14,748 nucleotides of DNA from M3007 sp038249605 (GTDB lineage: Bacteria > Bacteroidota > Bacteroidia > Chitinophagales > Saprospiraceae), in NCBI GenBank assembly GCA_038249605.1, contig JBBSDH010000097.1, forward strand, positions 1-14,748, given 5' to 3'. This document shows positions 1-7,397 of this stretch, piece by piece. A program made the translations under genes and the position numbers. The notes under the pieces are model-generated. The model did not search any database. It had not been told where the DNA came from and saw only the letters and a program-made list of their open reading frames with translations. The stretch's first letter is position 1; each line of letters opens with the position of its first letter.

Positions 1-816
1 CCAGTTGCGGTCGTTGGCATGTCCGGCCCAGTCGATCTGGCTGCCTTCCACCATGAGAAAAAATCCTTTATCGCTTCGTTTATCGAGGAATTCACAAGCC
101 ACTTTTGTTGCCGGAGGCAGGTAACTTCGGCTGGCTAAAGCGGTGGGCGGCTCGCGTTCGGCGGTAAAAAGCATGAAAGGGGCCGACCCGTCGAGGGGCA
201 GTCGGTTGAAAGTATTGCCGCGTTTCACGACGTATCCGCGTTGTTTCAAGCTGTCAATAAGATTGATTTTATCGGGTCGTTGGTTGAAATACGCTTCACC
301 ACCGCCTATGAAGCAATCGATTGGTGTTGAAAGGTAATCAAAAGCGATGTTTTCGGTGAATGCACGTATGTCTTCGTGGGCGATGAACGATGCCGGCGTG
401 GCATGGGTAGCCGAGCAGGCGACCACCATGCCGGTGGCCCAGCCCTGGGCGTCGAGCATTTCCAGGATGGTAGGGCAAGGGTGGTTGTCGGGCGGCAATA
501 CTGCGATGGACCCGTTGTTGGTTTTTTCCCCACAAGCAAAAGCGGTGGCACCTGCTGCCGAGTCGGTCACCAGATCGTTGCAGGAATGGCTTTTGTGAAA
601 ACCCACGACACGGAATTGTTCAAAAACCGATTTGCCGTTGCCTTTCCAGTACAAACCAGCAGTCACCTGCGAAGTGGCCATGCCGTCGCCGATGATCAAC
701 ACAATGTTTTTAGGTTTGTCTTTGAATACAACCGATTGAAAATCAGTTGTATGTCTTTTGTTTGCACTGCATTGAAAAAAAAGCAACAAAGCAGGCAGCA
801 AATACCAACGCGTCAT
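1..816 (-). CDS. Alkaline phosphatase, putative lipoprotein (3' end cut by window edge)
   Basis: Metal-dependent phosphomonoesterase of the classical alkaline phosphatase family (PF00245), which releases inorganic phosphate from phosphate esters outside the cytoplasm. The 272 visible codons are open from an ATG at 816 to the left edge. Residues 1-15 form a hydrophobic signal and Cys16 may be a lipidation site, although FFQC is a loose lipobox. Family motifs appear in order: metal-binding Asp44 in IIGDGM, nucleophile Ser86 in DSAAGATAF, HATP at 138-141, and Glu257, Asp262 and His266 in EGSQIDWAGH. The last metal ligands (Asp-His and a final His in E. coli PhoA) would lie beyond the window. It starts 15 nt after the LolD stop, so the two genes are probably co-transcribed. 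The family assignment is firm; the physiological substrate is unknown. Confidence 0.93.
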   Translation of the reverse strand, partial: MTRWYLLPALLLFFQCSANKRHTTDFQSVVFKDKPKNIVLIIGDGMATSQVTAGLYWKGNGKSVFEQFRVVGFHKSHSCNDLVTDSAAGATAFACGEKTNNGSIAVLPPDNHPCPTILEMLDAQGWATGMVVACSATHATPASFIAHEDIRAFTENIAFDYLSTPIDCFIGGGEAYFNQRPDKINLIDSLKQRGYVVKRGNTFNRLPLDGSAPFMLFTAEREPPTALASRSYLPPATKVACEFLDKRSDKGFFLMVEGSQIDWAGHANDRNW

Positions 817-831
817 CGTTCATTAATTTAA

Positions 832-1494
832 TCAGGCGCTTGTTGCGAGTAAACCGTCCTGCATTTCCAGACGCCTGTCGGACAAACCGGCGAGTTCCTG
901 GTTGTGGGTAACAATTACAAAGGTTTGTCCGAATTCATCGCGCAACCGGGTTATCAGGTTGTGCATGTCGCGCGAGGCCGCACTGTCAAGGTTGCCAGTA
1001 GGCTCGTCGGCAAAAAGGATTTCGGGACGGTTGATGAGTGCCCTGGCTACAGCTACGCGTTGTTGTTCACCGCCACTGAGTTCACCGGGTTTGTGTTGCA
1101 ACCTTTCCGACAAACCCAGGTAATCGAGCAGTTCCGCAGCGCGTTTTTTAAGTTCTTTTTCAGGTTGTTGTTGAATAAAACCGGGGATACACACGTTTTC
1201 AAGCGCAGTAAACTCGGGAAGCAGGTGGTGAAACTGAAACACAAAACCGATGTGTCTGTTGCGGAAAGCTGAAAGTTCACGGCCCCGCAAACTGCTCACG
1301 GCCGTGTCGCGGATCATCAAGGTTCCAGAATCGCTGTTGTCGAGTGTGCCTAAAATGTGCAGCAAGGTACTTTTGCCAGCGCCCGATTTTCCGATAATGC
1401 TCACGATTTCACCTTTTTCAACCTCTAAATTGACACCTTTCAGAATCGGCAGTTGTCCGTAGGATTTGTAAATATCTTTTGCGCTAAGGACCAT
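832..1494 (-). CDS. lolD: LolD-type ABC transporter ATP-binding protein
   Basis: ATPase subunit of a MacB/LolD-class ABC transporter. In the Lol system it powers release of lipoproteins from the inner membrane. The 220-aa protein has Walker A GKSGAGKST (35-43), the Q-loop FVFQ near 87, signature LSGGEQQR (139-146), Walker B ILFADE (159-164) and switch His near 197, so it should be catalytically competent. The reading frame can be extended to a TTG at 1539, but the ATG at 1494 gives the normal family N-terminus (MVLSAKDIYKSYG) and keeps the candidate promoter outside the gene. No LolC/E permease is present in the window. Specificity is inferred from similarity: a FtsE- or MacB-like role in another exporter is possible. 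Confidence 0.85.
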   Translation of the reverse strand: MVLSAKDIYKSYGQLPILKGVNLEVEKGEIVSIIGKSGAGKSTLLHILGTLDNSDSGTLMIRDTAVSSLRGRELSAFRNRHIGFVFQFHHLLPEFTALENVCIPGFIQQQPEKELKKRAAELLDYLGLSERLQHKPGELSGGEQQRVAVARALINRPEILFADEPTGNLDSAASRDMHNLITRLRDEFGQTFVIVTHNQELAGLSDRRLEMQDGLLATSA

Positions 1495-1536
1495 GGATGT
1501 ACTGCTGAAAGTGTTTGTAAACAATGATTGAAACGA

Positions 1537-1569
1537 CAAAGTTAACGTAATTTAAACTTCATCCCAAAA
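1537..1569 (-). promoter_or_regulatory. Candidate Bacteroidota promoter for lolD
   Basis: Read on the minus strand, a -7 box TAACTTTG lies at 1544-1537, matching the phylum consensus TAnnTTTG. A TTTTG at 1569-1565 sits 20 nt upstream as the -33 element. The leader to the ATG at 1494 would be about 35-40 nt. Assignment is by motif only. Confidence 0.5.
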
Positions 1570-1574
1570 CACGT

Positions 1575-1603
1575 TTGCGGAAGAACAAAACCCTTTAGCT
1601 TTG
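1575..1603 (+). promoter_or_regulatory. Candidate Bacteroidota promoter for the glycosyltransferase
   Basis: TTG at 1575-1577 and TAGCTTTG at 1596-1603, separated by 18 nt, fit the -33/-7 pattern TTG...TAnnTTTG. It lies about 55 nt upstream of the glycosyltransferase ATG and back to back with the lolD promoter, so both divergent units share this short control region. Confidence 0.55.
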
Positions 1604-1658
1604 CATCCATTGTTTGATTATCCTTTTTTCCGCCGAGAAACCACCTTGCTGTTAGAGC

Positions 1659-2885
1659 ATGAAAATTCTCCAATTGTGTAAAAAATTCCCTTTTCCCGTT
1701 AAAGACGGGGAAAGTATAGCGGTCAGCTACCTCGCCAAAGCCCTGAATGAACAAGGCGCAGAGGTCACGCTTTTGGCCATGAACACCCACAAACATTGGG
1801 TGGATACCGATCATCTCCCCGAAGGCATGGAGCATTATCGCGCTGTACAAGCTGTGGATGTGGACAACCGCATCAAACCCATCGGCGCTTTTGTCAACCT
1901 GTTTACCGACAACTCCTACCACATAGAACGTTTCATCGACCAGCAATTTACCAACAAACTGGTCGAACAACTGCAGCGTGAGCGATTTGATGTCGTGCAA
2001 CTCGAAACCTTGTACCTCGCGCCCTACATCCCCTTCATACGAAAACACAGCAACGCGATTATCGTCCTGCGGTCCCACAATGTGGAACATGAAATCTGGG
2101 AACGTGTGGCACTCAACAGCACTCCGCTGAAACGTTGGTACCTCGAACACATCACACCCAAACTCAAACGGTACGAAATCCAGGCGCTGAACAACTACGA
2201 CCTCATGGTGGGTATCACCCAACGCGACGTGGATCAGTTCAAGTTGCTCGGACTGAATAAGCCCTCCGTGGTGTGCCCCATCGGGCTCGACAGCCGCGAT
2301 TACCAACCCGATTACGACAGCTACCGCCGTCCGCTCAGCCTTTCTTTCATCGGTTCGCTCGATTGGATGCCCAACCTCGAAGGACTGCAATGGTTCCTCG
2401 AAAACGTGTGGACACCGCTATTGCAACCCCGTTTTCCCAAACTCACCTTGCACATCGCCGGCCGCAATACACCTTCCTGGCTTCTTCGCCAAAACCTGCC
2501 AGGCGTCACGGTGCACGGCGAAGTAGAAAGCGCCCGCGTCTTCATCAACCAACATTCGGCCATGGTGGTGCCTTTGCTATCGGGCAGCGGCATGCGCGCT
2601 AAAATTCTGGAAGGTATGGCACTTGGCAAAGTGGTGATTTCCAGTAGGGTAGGCATGGAAGGCATTACCATTGAAAACCGCTGCGAAGCATTGCTGGCCG
2701 ACAAGCCGCAAGATTACGTTGACGCCGTTCAGTGGTGCTACGACCGCCAGAAAACACTCGAACAAACCGGTCGCCTTGCCCGTAATTGTTTTGAAAAAAA
2801 CTTCGACAACTTCGAAAGTGCAGGCCATCTTTTGGAGGCGTACCGGGAATTGAAAGAAGTTCGGAGTTTAAAGTTTAAAGTTTAA
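1659..2885 (+). CDS. Glycosyltransferase family 4 (GT-B fold)
   Basis: Transfers a sugar from a nucleotide-sugar donor, probably in cell-surface polysaccharide or glycolipid synthesis at the cytoplasmic face of the membrane. The 408-aa protein has the GT4 layout: an N-terminal acceptor domain starting MKILQLCKKFPFPVKDG, the family motif SHNVEHE (139-145), the domain transition SFIGSLDWMPN (229-239), and the donor-binding segment SGSGMRAKILEGMALGK (308-324) with the conserved Lys/Glu pair. No signal peptide or membrane helix is evident. A TAnnTTTG promoter lies upstream. The last residues (about 400-408) and the stop codon are encoded by a heptamer tandem array, so the natural C-terminus may have been altered. 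Donor and acceptor cannot be predicted. Confidence 0.9.
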   Translation: MKILQLCKKFPFPVKDGESIAVSYLAKALNEQGAEVTLLAMNTHKHWVDTDHLPEGMEHYRAVQAVDVDNRIKPIGAFVNLFTDNSYHIERFIDQQFTNKLVEQLQRERFDVVQLETLYLAPYIPFIRKHSNAIIVLRSHNVEHEIWERVALNSTPLKRWYLEHITPKLKRYEIQALNNYDLMVGITQRDVDQFKLLGLNKPSVVCPIGLDSRDYQPDYDSYRRPLSLSFIGSLDWMPNLEGLQWFLENVWTPLLQPRFPKLTLHIAGRNTPSWLLRQNLPGVTVHGEVESARVFINQHSAMVVPLLSGSGMRAKILEGMALGKVVISSRVGMEGITIENRCEALLADKPQDYVDAVQWCYDRQKTLEQTGRLARNCFEKNFDNFESAGHLLEAYRELKEVRSLKFKV

Positions 2886-2892
2886 AGTTATT
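2858..2892 (+). repeat. Heptamer tandem array (AGTTTAA) across a stop codon
   Basis: Five 7-bp units in register: AGTTCGG, AGTTTAA three times, then AGTTATT. The array supplies the last codons and the TAA stop of the glycosyltransferase and continues 7 bp past it. Because 7 is not a multiple of 3, each added unit would shift the frame, but every frame of AGTTTAA soon meets TAA, so the gene ends within the array whatever its length. Confidence 0.8.
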
Positions 2893-2927
2893 TTGAATTA
2901 CAATTGATGTAATCGTCAATAATTAAA

Positions 2928-4736
2928 ATGCGCATCCTATCCCTTTTGACTTTCCTACCGTCCTTTCTGTTTTCCCAGCCTGTTTTTCAAAAAGCATTCC
3001 CAATCAACGGACAAAATATTTCCGTTGCAGCCATTCGCGCCATGCCTTCGGGCAACATTGCCGTGGGAGGCGGAGTGACATCGTCTGCCGATGGTGAAAA
3101 AACGTGCTTCGTGGCATTGGTGAACGAAACCGGGGCGCCTTTGTGGGCAAAACAATGGCAAAACAACGAAGGAAATGCTGTGGCAAACGATATTCTACGG
3201 TTGCCCGACGGTGGATTGTTGGCTGCATTTGGCAGTACAACGGGGGCAGAACAACCCGGTTTGGTACGTTTTGATGCAGCAGGACAAGTACTGTGGGCCC
3301 GCAGGTTGAACGACGATGTCGTGTTTACAAGCCTTTTGCTGCTTACCGATGGCAATGTTTTGGCGGCAGGGTACCGGACGGCCAAAAAGGACATGGTTTG
3401 GGTGAAAATCAATCCCATCGGCCAAACCATCTGGTCGCGCTTCCATACCATCAACAACACCATTGACTTTGTGCAAACGCGTGATTTGTGGGAGGATAGC
3501 GCCGGTTTTTTATATGGTACAGGAACCTTCATTCAATTGGGTCTTGGCGTATTTGGTTTGGTTTACCGATGTTCGGTAAACGGGGAAATCGATTGGGTAC
3601 TTAGCTACTCGAGGCAGTTCGCCGGACCCGAATCGCGGTTTGCCCGCATCATTCCCATGCAACAAACCGACCGGATTTTGCTGGGTGGACAAGCAGTTGA
3701 TACCTCCGGATTCCGGGGTGTATGGCTGCATTGCATCCGCACCAACGGTACGGTGGTTTGGTCCAACATGTACAGCCTTCCAAACAACAACATCAACCTG
3801 TTCGACCTGGCGCCCAACGGTCCGGGGGCTGTGTTTACATTTGGTGAAAACAACGGCGGTTTGTCGCCCGGACTGGGAGTCGCCACCATCAACAGCAGCG
3901 GCGATCTGCTTAGTGCACGCGCTTACAATCCTGCAGGTCAGGAGGCATTTGAACCCAAAATCGCACGGGACGACCAGGGCGGATTTCTGATGGCCGACGG
4001 CATACCAACCGGTGGTGACCGAAATCTGATGGTGGTGCATACGCGGTCGGACGGCAATTTTCTGCCCTGTTGCCCCAAGTCTTTCAACCTGTCTGTCCGT
4101 TCTTCAAGTTACAAAACAAGCTTTCCCATACTTAAGGCTACCACAGGACCTTCGGTGCTTTTGTCGTCACAAACCGTTTCCAATCTAATTTTTGACGGCA
4201 TAAACGATTTTTGTCCCGATTTCAACACCGATTTCACCCTTTCCGACACGCTTGTTTGTCCTGGAGAATGCATCACCCTGACATGGACCAACCCCACGCC
4301 CGGGGCTGTGTACACCTGGCTTACACCCGGCGGCGCGGCCGATCCACAGGATCCGAACCGTTTTTGTTATGCCGGCGACGGCACTTTCAGCATCGTGCCG
4401 CAAGTGAACGGTTGTGCTCAAAACCCGGCAGCCCAAAGCATTGAAGTGAATGCTTCGGGCAACGATAATGTACCGACAGCTTTTACGCCCGACGGCGATG
4501 GCACGAACGATGTGTTTAGGCCCCTGCTTGTTTGTCCGGTTACCGATTACCGCTTTGAAATTTACAACCGGTGGGGAAATAAGGTGTTTGAAACCTCCGA
4601 TCCGAATGAGGCTTGGGATGGGCGTATGGGCGATAACACGCTGGCCGTTTCGGACGTTTTTGTTTGGAAACTTTCTTACCGTTCGAAAACAGGAGAGGGC
4701 TCGGAGCGCAAGGGGCAGGTGACGCTGGTGCGGTGA
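2928..4736 (+). CDS. Secreted beta-propeller/PKD-like protein with T9SS gliding-type C-terminal domain
   Basis: A 602-aa exported protein. Residues 1-17 are a Sec signal peptide (MRILSLLTFLPSFLFSQ). Residues ~25-430 contain repeated blades of the pattern 'G.ivvgG...vv.l...G..lW...' seen in lattice/propeller-like surface proteins of this phylum. A Cys-rich Ig/PKD-like module spans about 440-505 (DTLVCPGECITLTW onward). The final ~90 residues from TAFTPDGDGTNDVF (about 517) through FEIYNRWGNKVFE, WDGRMG and the end GQVTLVR match the gliding-motility C-terminal domain (TIGR04131, type B CTD), which directs export through the type IX secretion system. It lies 42 nt after the glycosyltransferase and no convincing separate promoter was seen. 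Its ligand and role are unknown. Confidence 0.88.
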   Translation: MRILSLLTFLPSFLFSQPVFQKAFPINGQNISVAAIRAMPSGNIAVGGGVTSSADGEKTCFVALVNETGAPLWAKQWQNNEGNAVANDILRLPDGGLLAAFGSTTGAEQPGLVRFDAAGQVLWARRLNDDVVFTSLLLLTDGNVLAAGYRTAKKDMVWVKINPIGQTIWSRFHTINNTIDFVQTRDLWEDSAGFLYGTGTFIQLGLGVFGLVYRCSVNGEIDWVLSYSRQFAGPESRFARIIPMQQTDRILLGGQAVDTSGFRGVWLHCIRTNGTVVWSNMYSLPNNNINLFDLAPNGPGAVFTFGENNGGLSPGLGVATINSSGDLLSARAYNPAGQEAFEPKIARDDQGGFLMADGIPTGGDRNLMVVHTRSDGNFLPCCPKSFNLSVRSSSYKTSFPILKATTGPSVLLSSQTVSNLIFDGINDFCPDFNTDFTLSDTLVCPGECITLTWTNPTPGAVYTWLTPGGAADPQDPNRFCYAGDGTFSIVPQVNGCAQNPAAQSIEVNASGNDNVPTAFTPDGDGTNDVFRPLLVCPVTDYRFEIYNRWGNKVFETSDPNEAWDGRMGDNTLAVSDVFVWKLSYRSKTGEGSERKGQVTLVR

Positions 4737-4826
4737 TGTCTGTGAGAAAGGTCTCTGTGTAAACCTGTTTGATACCACCTCCATCGTGTTGAAAAAAAGC
4801 CTGTTGAAGAAGTGCCTTGAAAATGA

Positions 4827-6440
4827 TTAGCGTGTTTTTTTCACCCTTTTCAGCGACAACAAATTGATCGCATTCCCCGGCAAACCTGAAATGTTTTTCC
4901 TTGAAAACTGCGCCGTTTCGTCGTAAAACAAAAACACTACGGGTGCCTCGTCGATGAGGATGCGGTCCATGGCTTGGTACAAATTGTACCGTTTTTCCAC
5001 GTCGTTTTCTTTGAGTGCCGAATCGTAAAGTTTGTCGAACGCCTCGTTGTGGAACGCCGTATAATTGGGTGGCGCGCCGTTTTTTGAATAAAAGCAAGTG
5101 TAAAAACTTTCCGCATCGGGGTAATCCGCGATCCAGGAAGCCCGAAAAAAAGGCGCCTGGCTGTTGCGCATGCGCTCGCGCAGGAGGGAAGTTTCGGTGA
5201 GTTCTATGATCACACGCACGCCCAGGTCTTCCCACTGCCTTGCGATGAACGTTGCCAGATCCACGTAATCCTGGTTGCACAAAAGCTCCATTTCCGGAAG
5301 GCCTTTGCCGTTGGGAAAACCAGCTTCAACAAGCAATTTGGCGGCTTTTCCGGGATCATAGGTGTAGCCTGGCGCAGCGGTTTCGTCGTACGATGGCAGA
5401 CCGGCCGCAGCGAAACCCGATTTTGCGGGTTTGCCCACGCCGTTGCGCAGGGTGCGCAGCATGAGTGCCCGGTCGAAACCGAAATTCAATGCCTGCCGTA
5501 TTTTTTTCTTTTTAAAAACATCCAAACCGGCGCTGTCGAGGCGTATGCCAAGGTATTCAGTATTCAGGTAAGGGTTTTTGGCGTATTGGATTTCTTGTGC
5601 GAGGGCTGGCTGAAGGTTGCCTTCGGGTGTGAGTAATTCGTGGATGTAGGAGGATTCCAGACCGTAAAAATAATCCAGGTTGCCTTGTTTGAATTCGAGG
5701 AACGCCGTTTTGCGGTCCGTGATGAGGGAAGTTTTTACTGCGTCGAGGTAGGGAAGGGGTTTGCCGTTTTCATCCCGTTCAAAGTAGCGAACATTTTTCA
5801 CCACCACCAGAGCCTGGTTTTCGGCCCAAATTTTGAATTGAAACGGTCCTGTTCCCACAGGATGCCGTCGAAAATCGCGTCCATAAAATTCCACGGATTC
5901 ACGGGGCACGATGGAGGCGTAGTGCATGGTCAGGATTTGGAGCATGGGCTGGAAAGGTTCTTTCAAACGCAGTTCAAACACCGTATCGTTGACCGCCACG
6001 AAAGCCGAATCTTCAGCGATGCGGTCCTTAAAAATCCAGCTTCCTGGTTTGGGCCATGAAGTATCGAGCAGGCGTTCGAAGCTAAACACCACATCGGAAG
6101 CTTTCACGGTTCGGCCTTTTCCGCCGGGGAATGATGGATCGTCGTGGAAAAAAACATCGCTGCGCAAAAAGAAGCGGTATTGGAGACCATTCTCCGAAAT
6201 TTCCCACCTTTTGGAGATGCATGGCCGTACGTGCAAACTGTCATTGAGCTGCACCAATCCGTTGAAAAGGGCATCCACAGCCCAAATGTTGCTTTGGGTG
6301 CGCGCAAACGCAGGGTCAAGCGACGTGATGGGATTGTGTTGGTTGTAGCGGAAAGACGTGCGGCTTTCCGGCTGTCCGCGCTGTTCGGAGGTACAGGCAA
6401 AGAAACAAGAAAAGAGGTATAGGTATAATACAAGGCGCAT
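4827..6440 (-). CDS. ABC transporter substrate-binding lipoprotein, family 5 (peptide/nickel type)
   Basis: Solute-binding protein of the OppA/DppA/NikA family (SBP_bac_5, PF00496), which captures peptides or similar solutes for an ABC importer. The protein is 537 aa from ATG 6440. MRLVLYLYLFSCFFAC gives a lipoprotein signal with Cys16. Family landmarks are SLDPAFA (40-46), GLVQLND (61-67), GTGPF (196-200), RQALNFGFDRALML in the middle, and WIADYPDAESF ending at 446. The frame stays open upstream to 6671, but that extension runs through the palindrome and DnaA-like array, reads as low-complexity basic sequence, and lacks a signal, so it is rejected. No permease or ATPase genes are in the window, so it is an orphan binding protein here. 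Solute specificity is unknown. Confidence 0.9.
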   Translation of the reverse strand: MRLVLYLYLFSCFFACTSEQRGQPESRTSFRYNQHNPITSLDPAFARTQSNIWAVDALFNGLVQLNDSLHVRPCISKRWEISENGLQYRFFLRSDVFFHDDPSFPGGKGRTVKASDVVFSFERLLDTSWPKPGSWIFKDRIAEDSAFVAVNDTVFELRLKEPFQPMLQILTMHYASIVPRESVEFYGRDFRRHPVGTGPFQFKIWAENQALVVVKNVRYFERDENGKPLPYLDAVKTSLITDRKTAFLEFKQGNLDYFYGLESSYIHELLTPEGNLQPALAQEIQYAKNPYLNTEYLGIRLDSAGLDVFKKKKIRQALNFGFDRALMLRTLRNGVGKPAKSGFAAAGLPSYDETAAPGYTYDPGKAAKLLVEAGFPNGKGLPEMELLCNQDYVDLATFIARQWEDLGVRVIIELTETSLLRERMRNSQAPFFRASWIADYPDAESFYTCFYSKNGAPPNYTAFHNEAFDKLYDSALKENDVEKRYNLYQAMDRILIDEAPVVFLFYDETAQFSRKNISGLPGNAINLLSLKRVKKTR

Positions 6441-6447
6441 GGTTTGG

Positions 6448-6455
6448 CAAAGGTA
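6448..6455 (-). promoter_or_regulatory. Candidate -7 box for the substrate-binding lipoprotein
   Basis: TACCTTTG (minus strand, 6455-6448) matches TAnnTTTG and ends 7 nt before the ATG at 6440, implying a leaderless or nearly leaderless mRNA. The -33 position falls inside the palindrome at 6459-6540, where no TTG is present, so promoter strength is uncertain. Confidence 0.4.
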
Positions 6456-6458
6456 CGG

Positions 6459-6540
6459 TGTAGCACCGGAGCTCCAGCTCCGGTGTTTTCTTTTAGTACT
6501 CTGGACATAATTACACCGGAGCTGGAGCTCCGGTGCTACA
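6459..6540. repeat. 82-bp compound palindrome (28-bp perfect inverted repeat)
   Basis: The arms at 6459-6486 and 6513-6540 are exact reverse complements over 28 bp, with a 26-nt spacer. Each arm also folds on itself: CACCGGAGCT, two bases, AGCTCCGGTG (6464-6485 and 6514-6535). It can form one long hairpin or a two-leaf structure, as in REP/BIME elements or MITE-like insertions. It lies between the lipoprotein promoter and the DnaA-like array. No transposase is nearby. I cannot tell whether copies occur elsewhere in the genome. Confidence 0.9.
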
Positions 6541-6549
6541 GTTGCCCGT

Positions 6550-6591
6550 TGTGGATAACGTGTGGACAACGTGTGAATAGCCGGGGGATAA
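6550..6591. promoter_or_regulatory. Array of four DnaA-box-like 9-mers at 11-bp spacing; candidate oriC element
   Basis: TGTGGATAA at 6550-6558 is the exact reverse complement of the DnaA box TTATCCACA. It is followed at a constant 11-bp step by TGTGGACAA (6561, one mismatch), TGTGAATAG (6572, two mismatches) and GGGGGATAA (6583, two mismatches). The 2-bp gaps and single orientation match the cooperative DnaA arrays known from bacterial origins. parA and parB, often origin-linked, start about 0.8 and 1.6 kb away. No dnaA gene, clear AT-rich unwinding element or parS site was recognised, so a DnaA-regulated promoter or titration site is the alternative. Confidence 0.6.
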
Positions 6592-6632
6592 CTTAACACG
6601 CTGCGAAAAGCACGAGCAAACTTCGTCGGGGT

Positions 6633-6640
6633 TATCTTTG
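6633..6640 (+). promoter_or_regulatory. Candidate -7 box for the UPF0173-parA-parB run
   Basis: TATCTTTG matches TAnnTTTG and lies 29 nt before the ATG at 6670, giving a leader of about 20-25 nt. No good -33 TTG is seen at the expected distance. The DnaA-like array ends about 40 bp upstream, so DnaA binding could influence this promoter. Confidence 0.5.
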
Positions 6641-6669
6641 CCCTCCGATCGTAAATAAAAACCTTCGCC

Positions 6670-7356
6670 ATGAAACTGACCTATTACGGTCATTCCTGCT
6701 TTTTGCTGGAAACCGGCGGTAAACGCATCATCATCGACCCTTTCATCAGCGGAAACCCGTTGTCTAAGGACGTTGATGTGAAAAATCTGAGCTGCGACTA
6801 CATTTTTGCAACCCATGGTCACTCCGATCATGTGGCCGATCTGGAAACCATTGCCGGAAACAACCCCGAAACTCTTGTGGTAGGCATTTGGGAAGTTCAC
6901 GAACATTACAATGCCAAAGGTTTCAAAACCCACCCCATGAACATCGGCGGATGGTGGAGCTTCGATTTCGGTAGGGTGAAAATGGTGACCGCTGTGCACA
7001 GCAGCAGTTTTCCCGACGGTACTTACGCAGGAGCAGCGGCTGGTTTTGTATTTGATACGCCCGAAGGCGTGGTGTATTTTGCTGGCGATACGGCGCTTGC
7101 ACGCGACATGGACCTGATTCCCATGACCTGCCCGAAACTTGATTTGGCCGTTTTGCCCATCGGTTCCAATTTTACCATGGACTACAACGACGCCATCATT
7201 GCCAGCGACCTTATCCGCTGCAACCGCGTGGTGGGATGCCATTACGACACCTTTGGTTTTATAAAAATCGACCATAAAGCGGCAGAAGATGCTTTTTTGG
7301 CTGCTGGAAAAGAACTGGTTTTGCTTCCCATCGGCGGCGAACTCAATGTGAGCTGA
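6670..7356 (+). CDS. UPF0173 family metal-dependent hydrolase (metallo-beta-lactamase fold)
   Basis: A 228-aa cytoplasmic protein of the UPF0173/YtkL group of metallo-beta-lactamase-fold hydrolases. The start MKLTYYGHSCFLLE is typical of the family. Metal-site residues are visible: THGHSDH (48-54, HxHxDH), His110, Asp140 in FAGDT, and His191 in GCHYDTF. All expected ligands are present, so it should bind two metal ions. The natural substrate of the family is not established. It is the first gene of a plus-strand run, 41 nt before parA, and probably shares the 6633 promoter. Confidence 0.92.
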   Translation: MKLTYYGHSCFLLETGGKRIIIDPFISGNPLSKDVDVKNLSCDYIFATHGHSDHVADLETIAGNNPETLVVGIWEVHEHYNAKGFKTHPMNIGGWWSFDFGRVKMVTAVHSSSFPDGTYAGAAAGFVFDTPEGVVYFAGDTALARDMDLIPMTCPKLDLAVLPIGSNFTMDYNDAIIASDLIRCNRVVGCHYDTFGFIKIDHKAAEDAFLAAGKELVLLPIGGELNVS

Positions 7357-7397
7357 AAACCCTAATTAAAAAACAAACGAAAAGAAACAATACGACC

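Noticed and set aside
1542..2390. 282-codon open frame on the minus strand opposite the glycosyltransferase
   Set aside because: Antisense shadow of a well-supported GT4 gene; no motif recognised.
4540..5280. 246-codon minus-strand open frame across the convergent gene ends
   Set aside because: It overlaps two well-supported genes and has no coding signature of its own.
6441..6671. N-terminal extension of the substrate-binding protein frame up to 6671
   Set aside because: It crosses the palindrome and the DnaA-like array, has no signal or family similarity, and ATG 6440 begins a proper lipoprotein signal.
6511..7275. 254-codon minus-strand open frame opposite the UPF0173 gene
   Set aside because: Shadow of a gene with intact metal-binding motifs; it would also run through the DnaA-like array and one arm of the palindrome.
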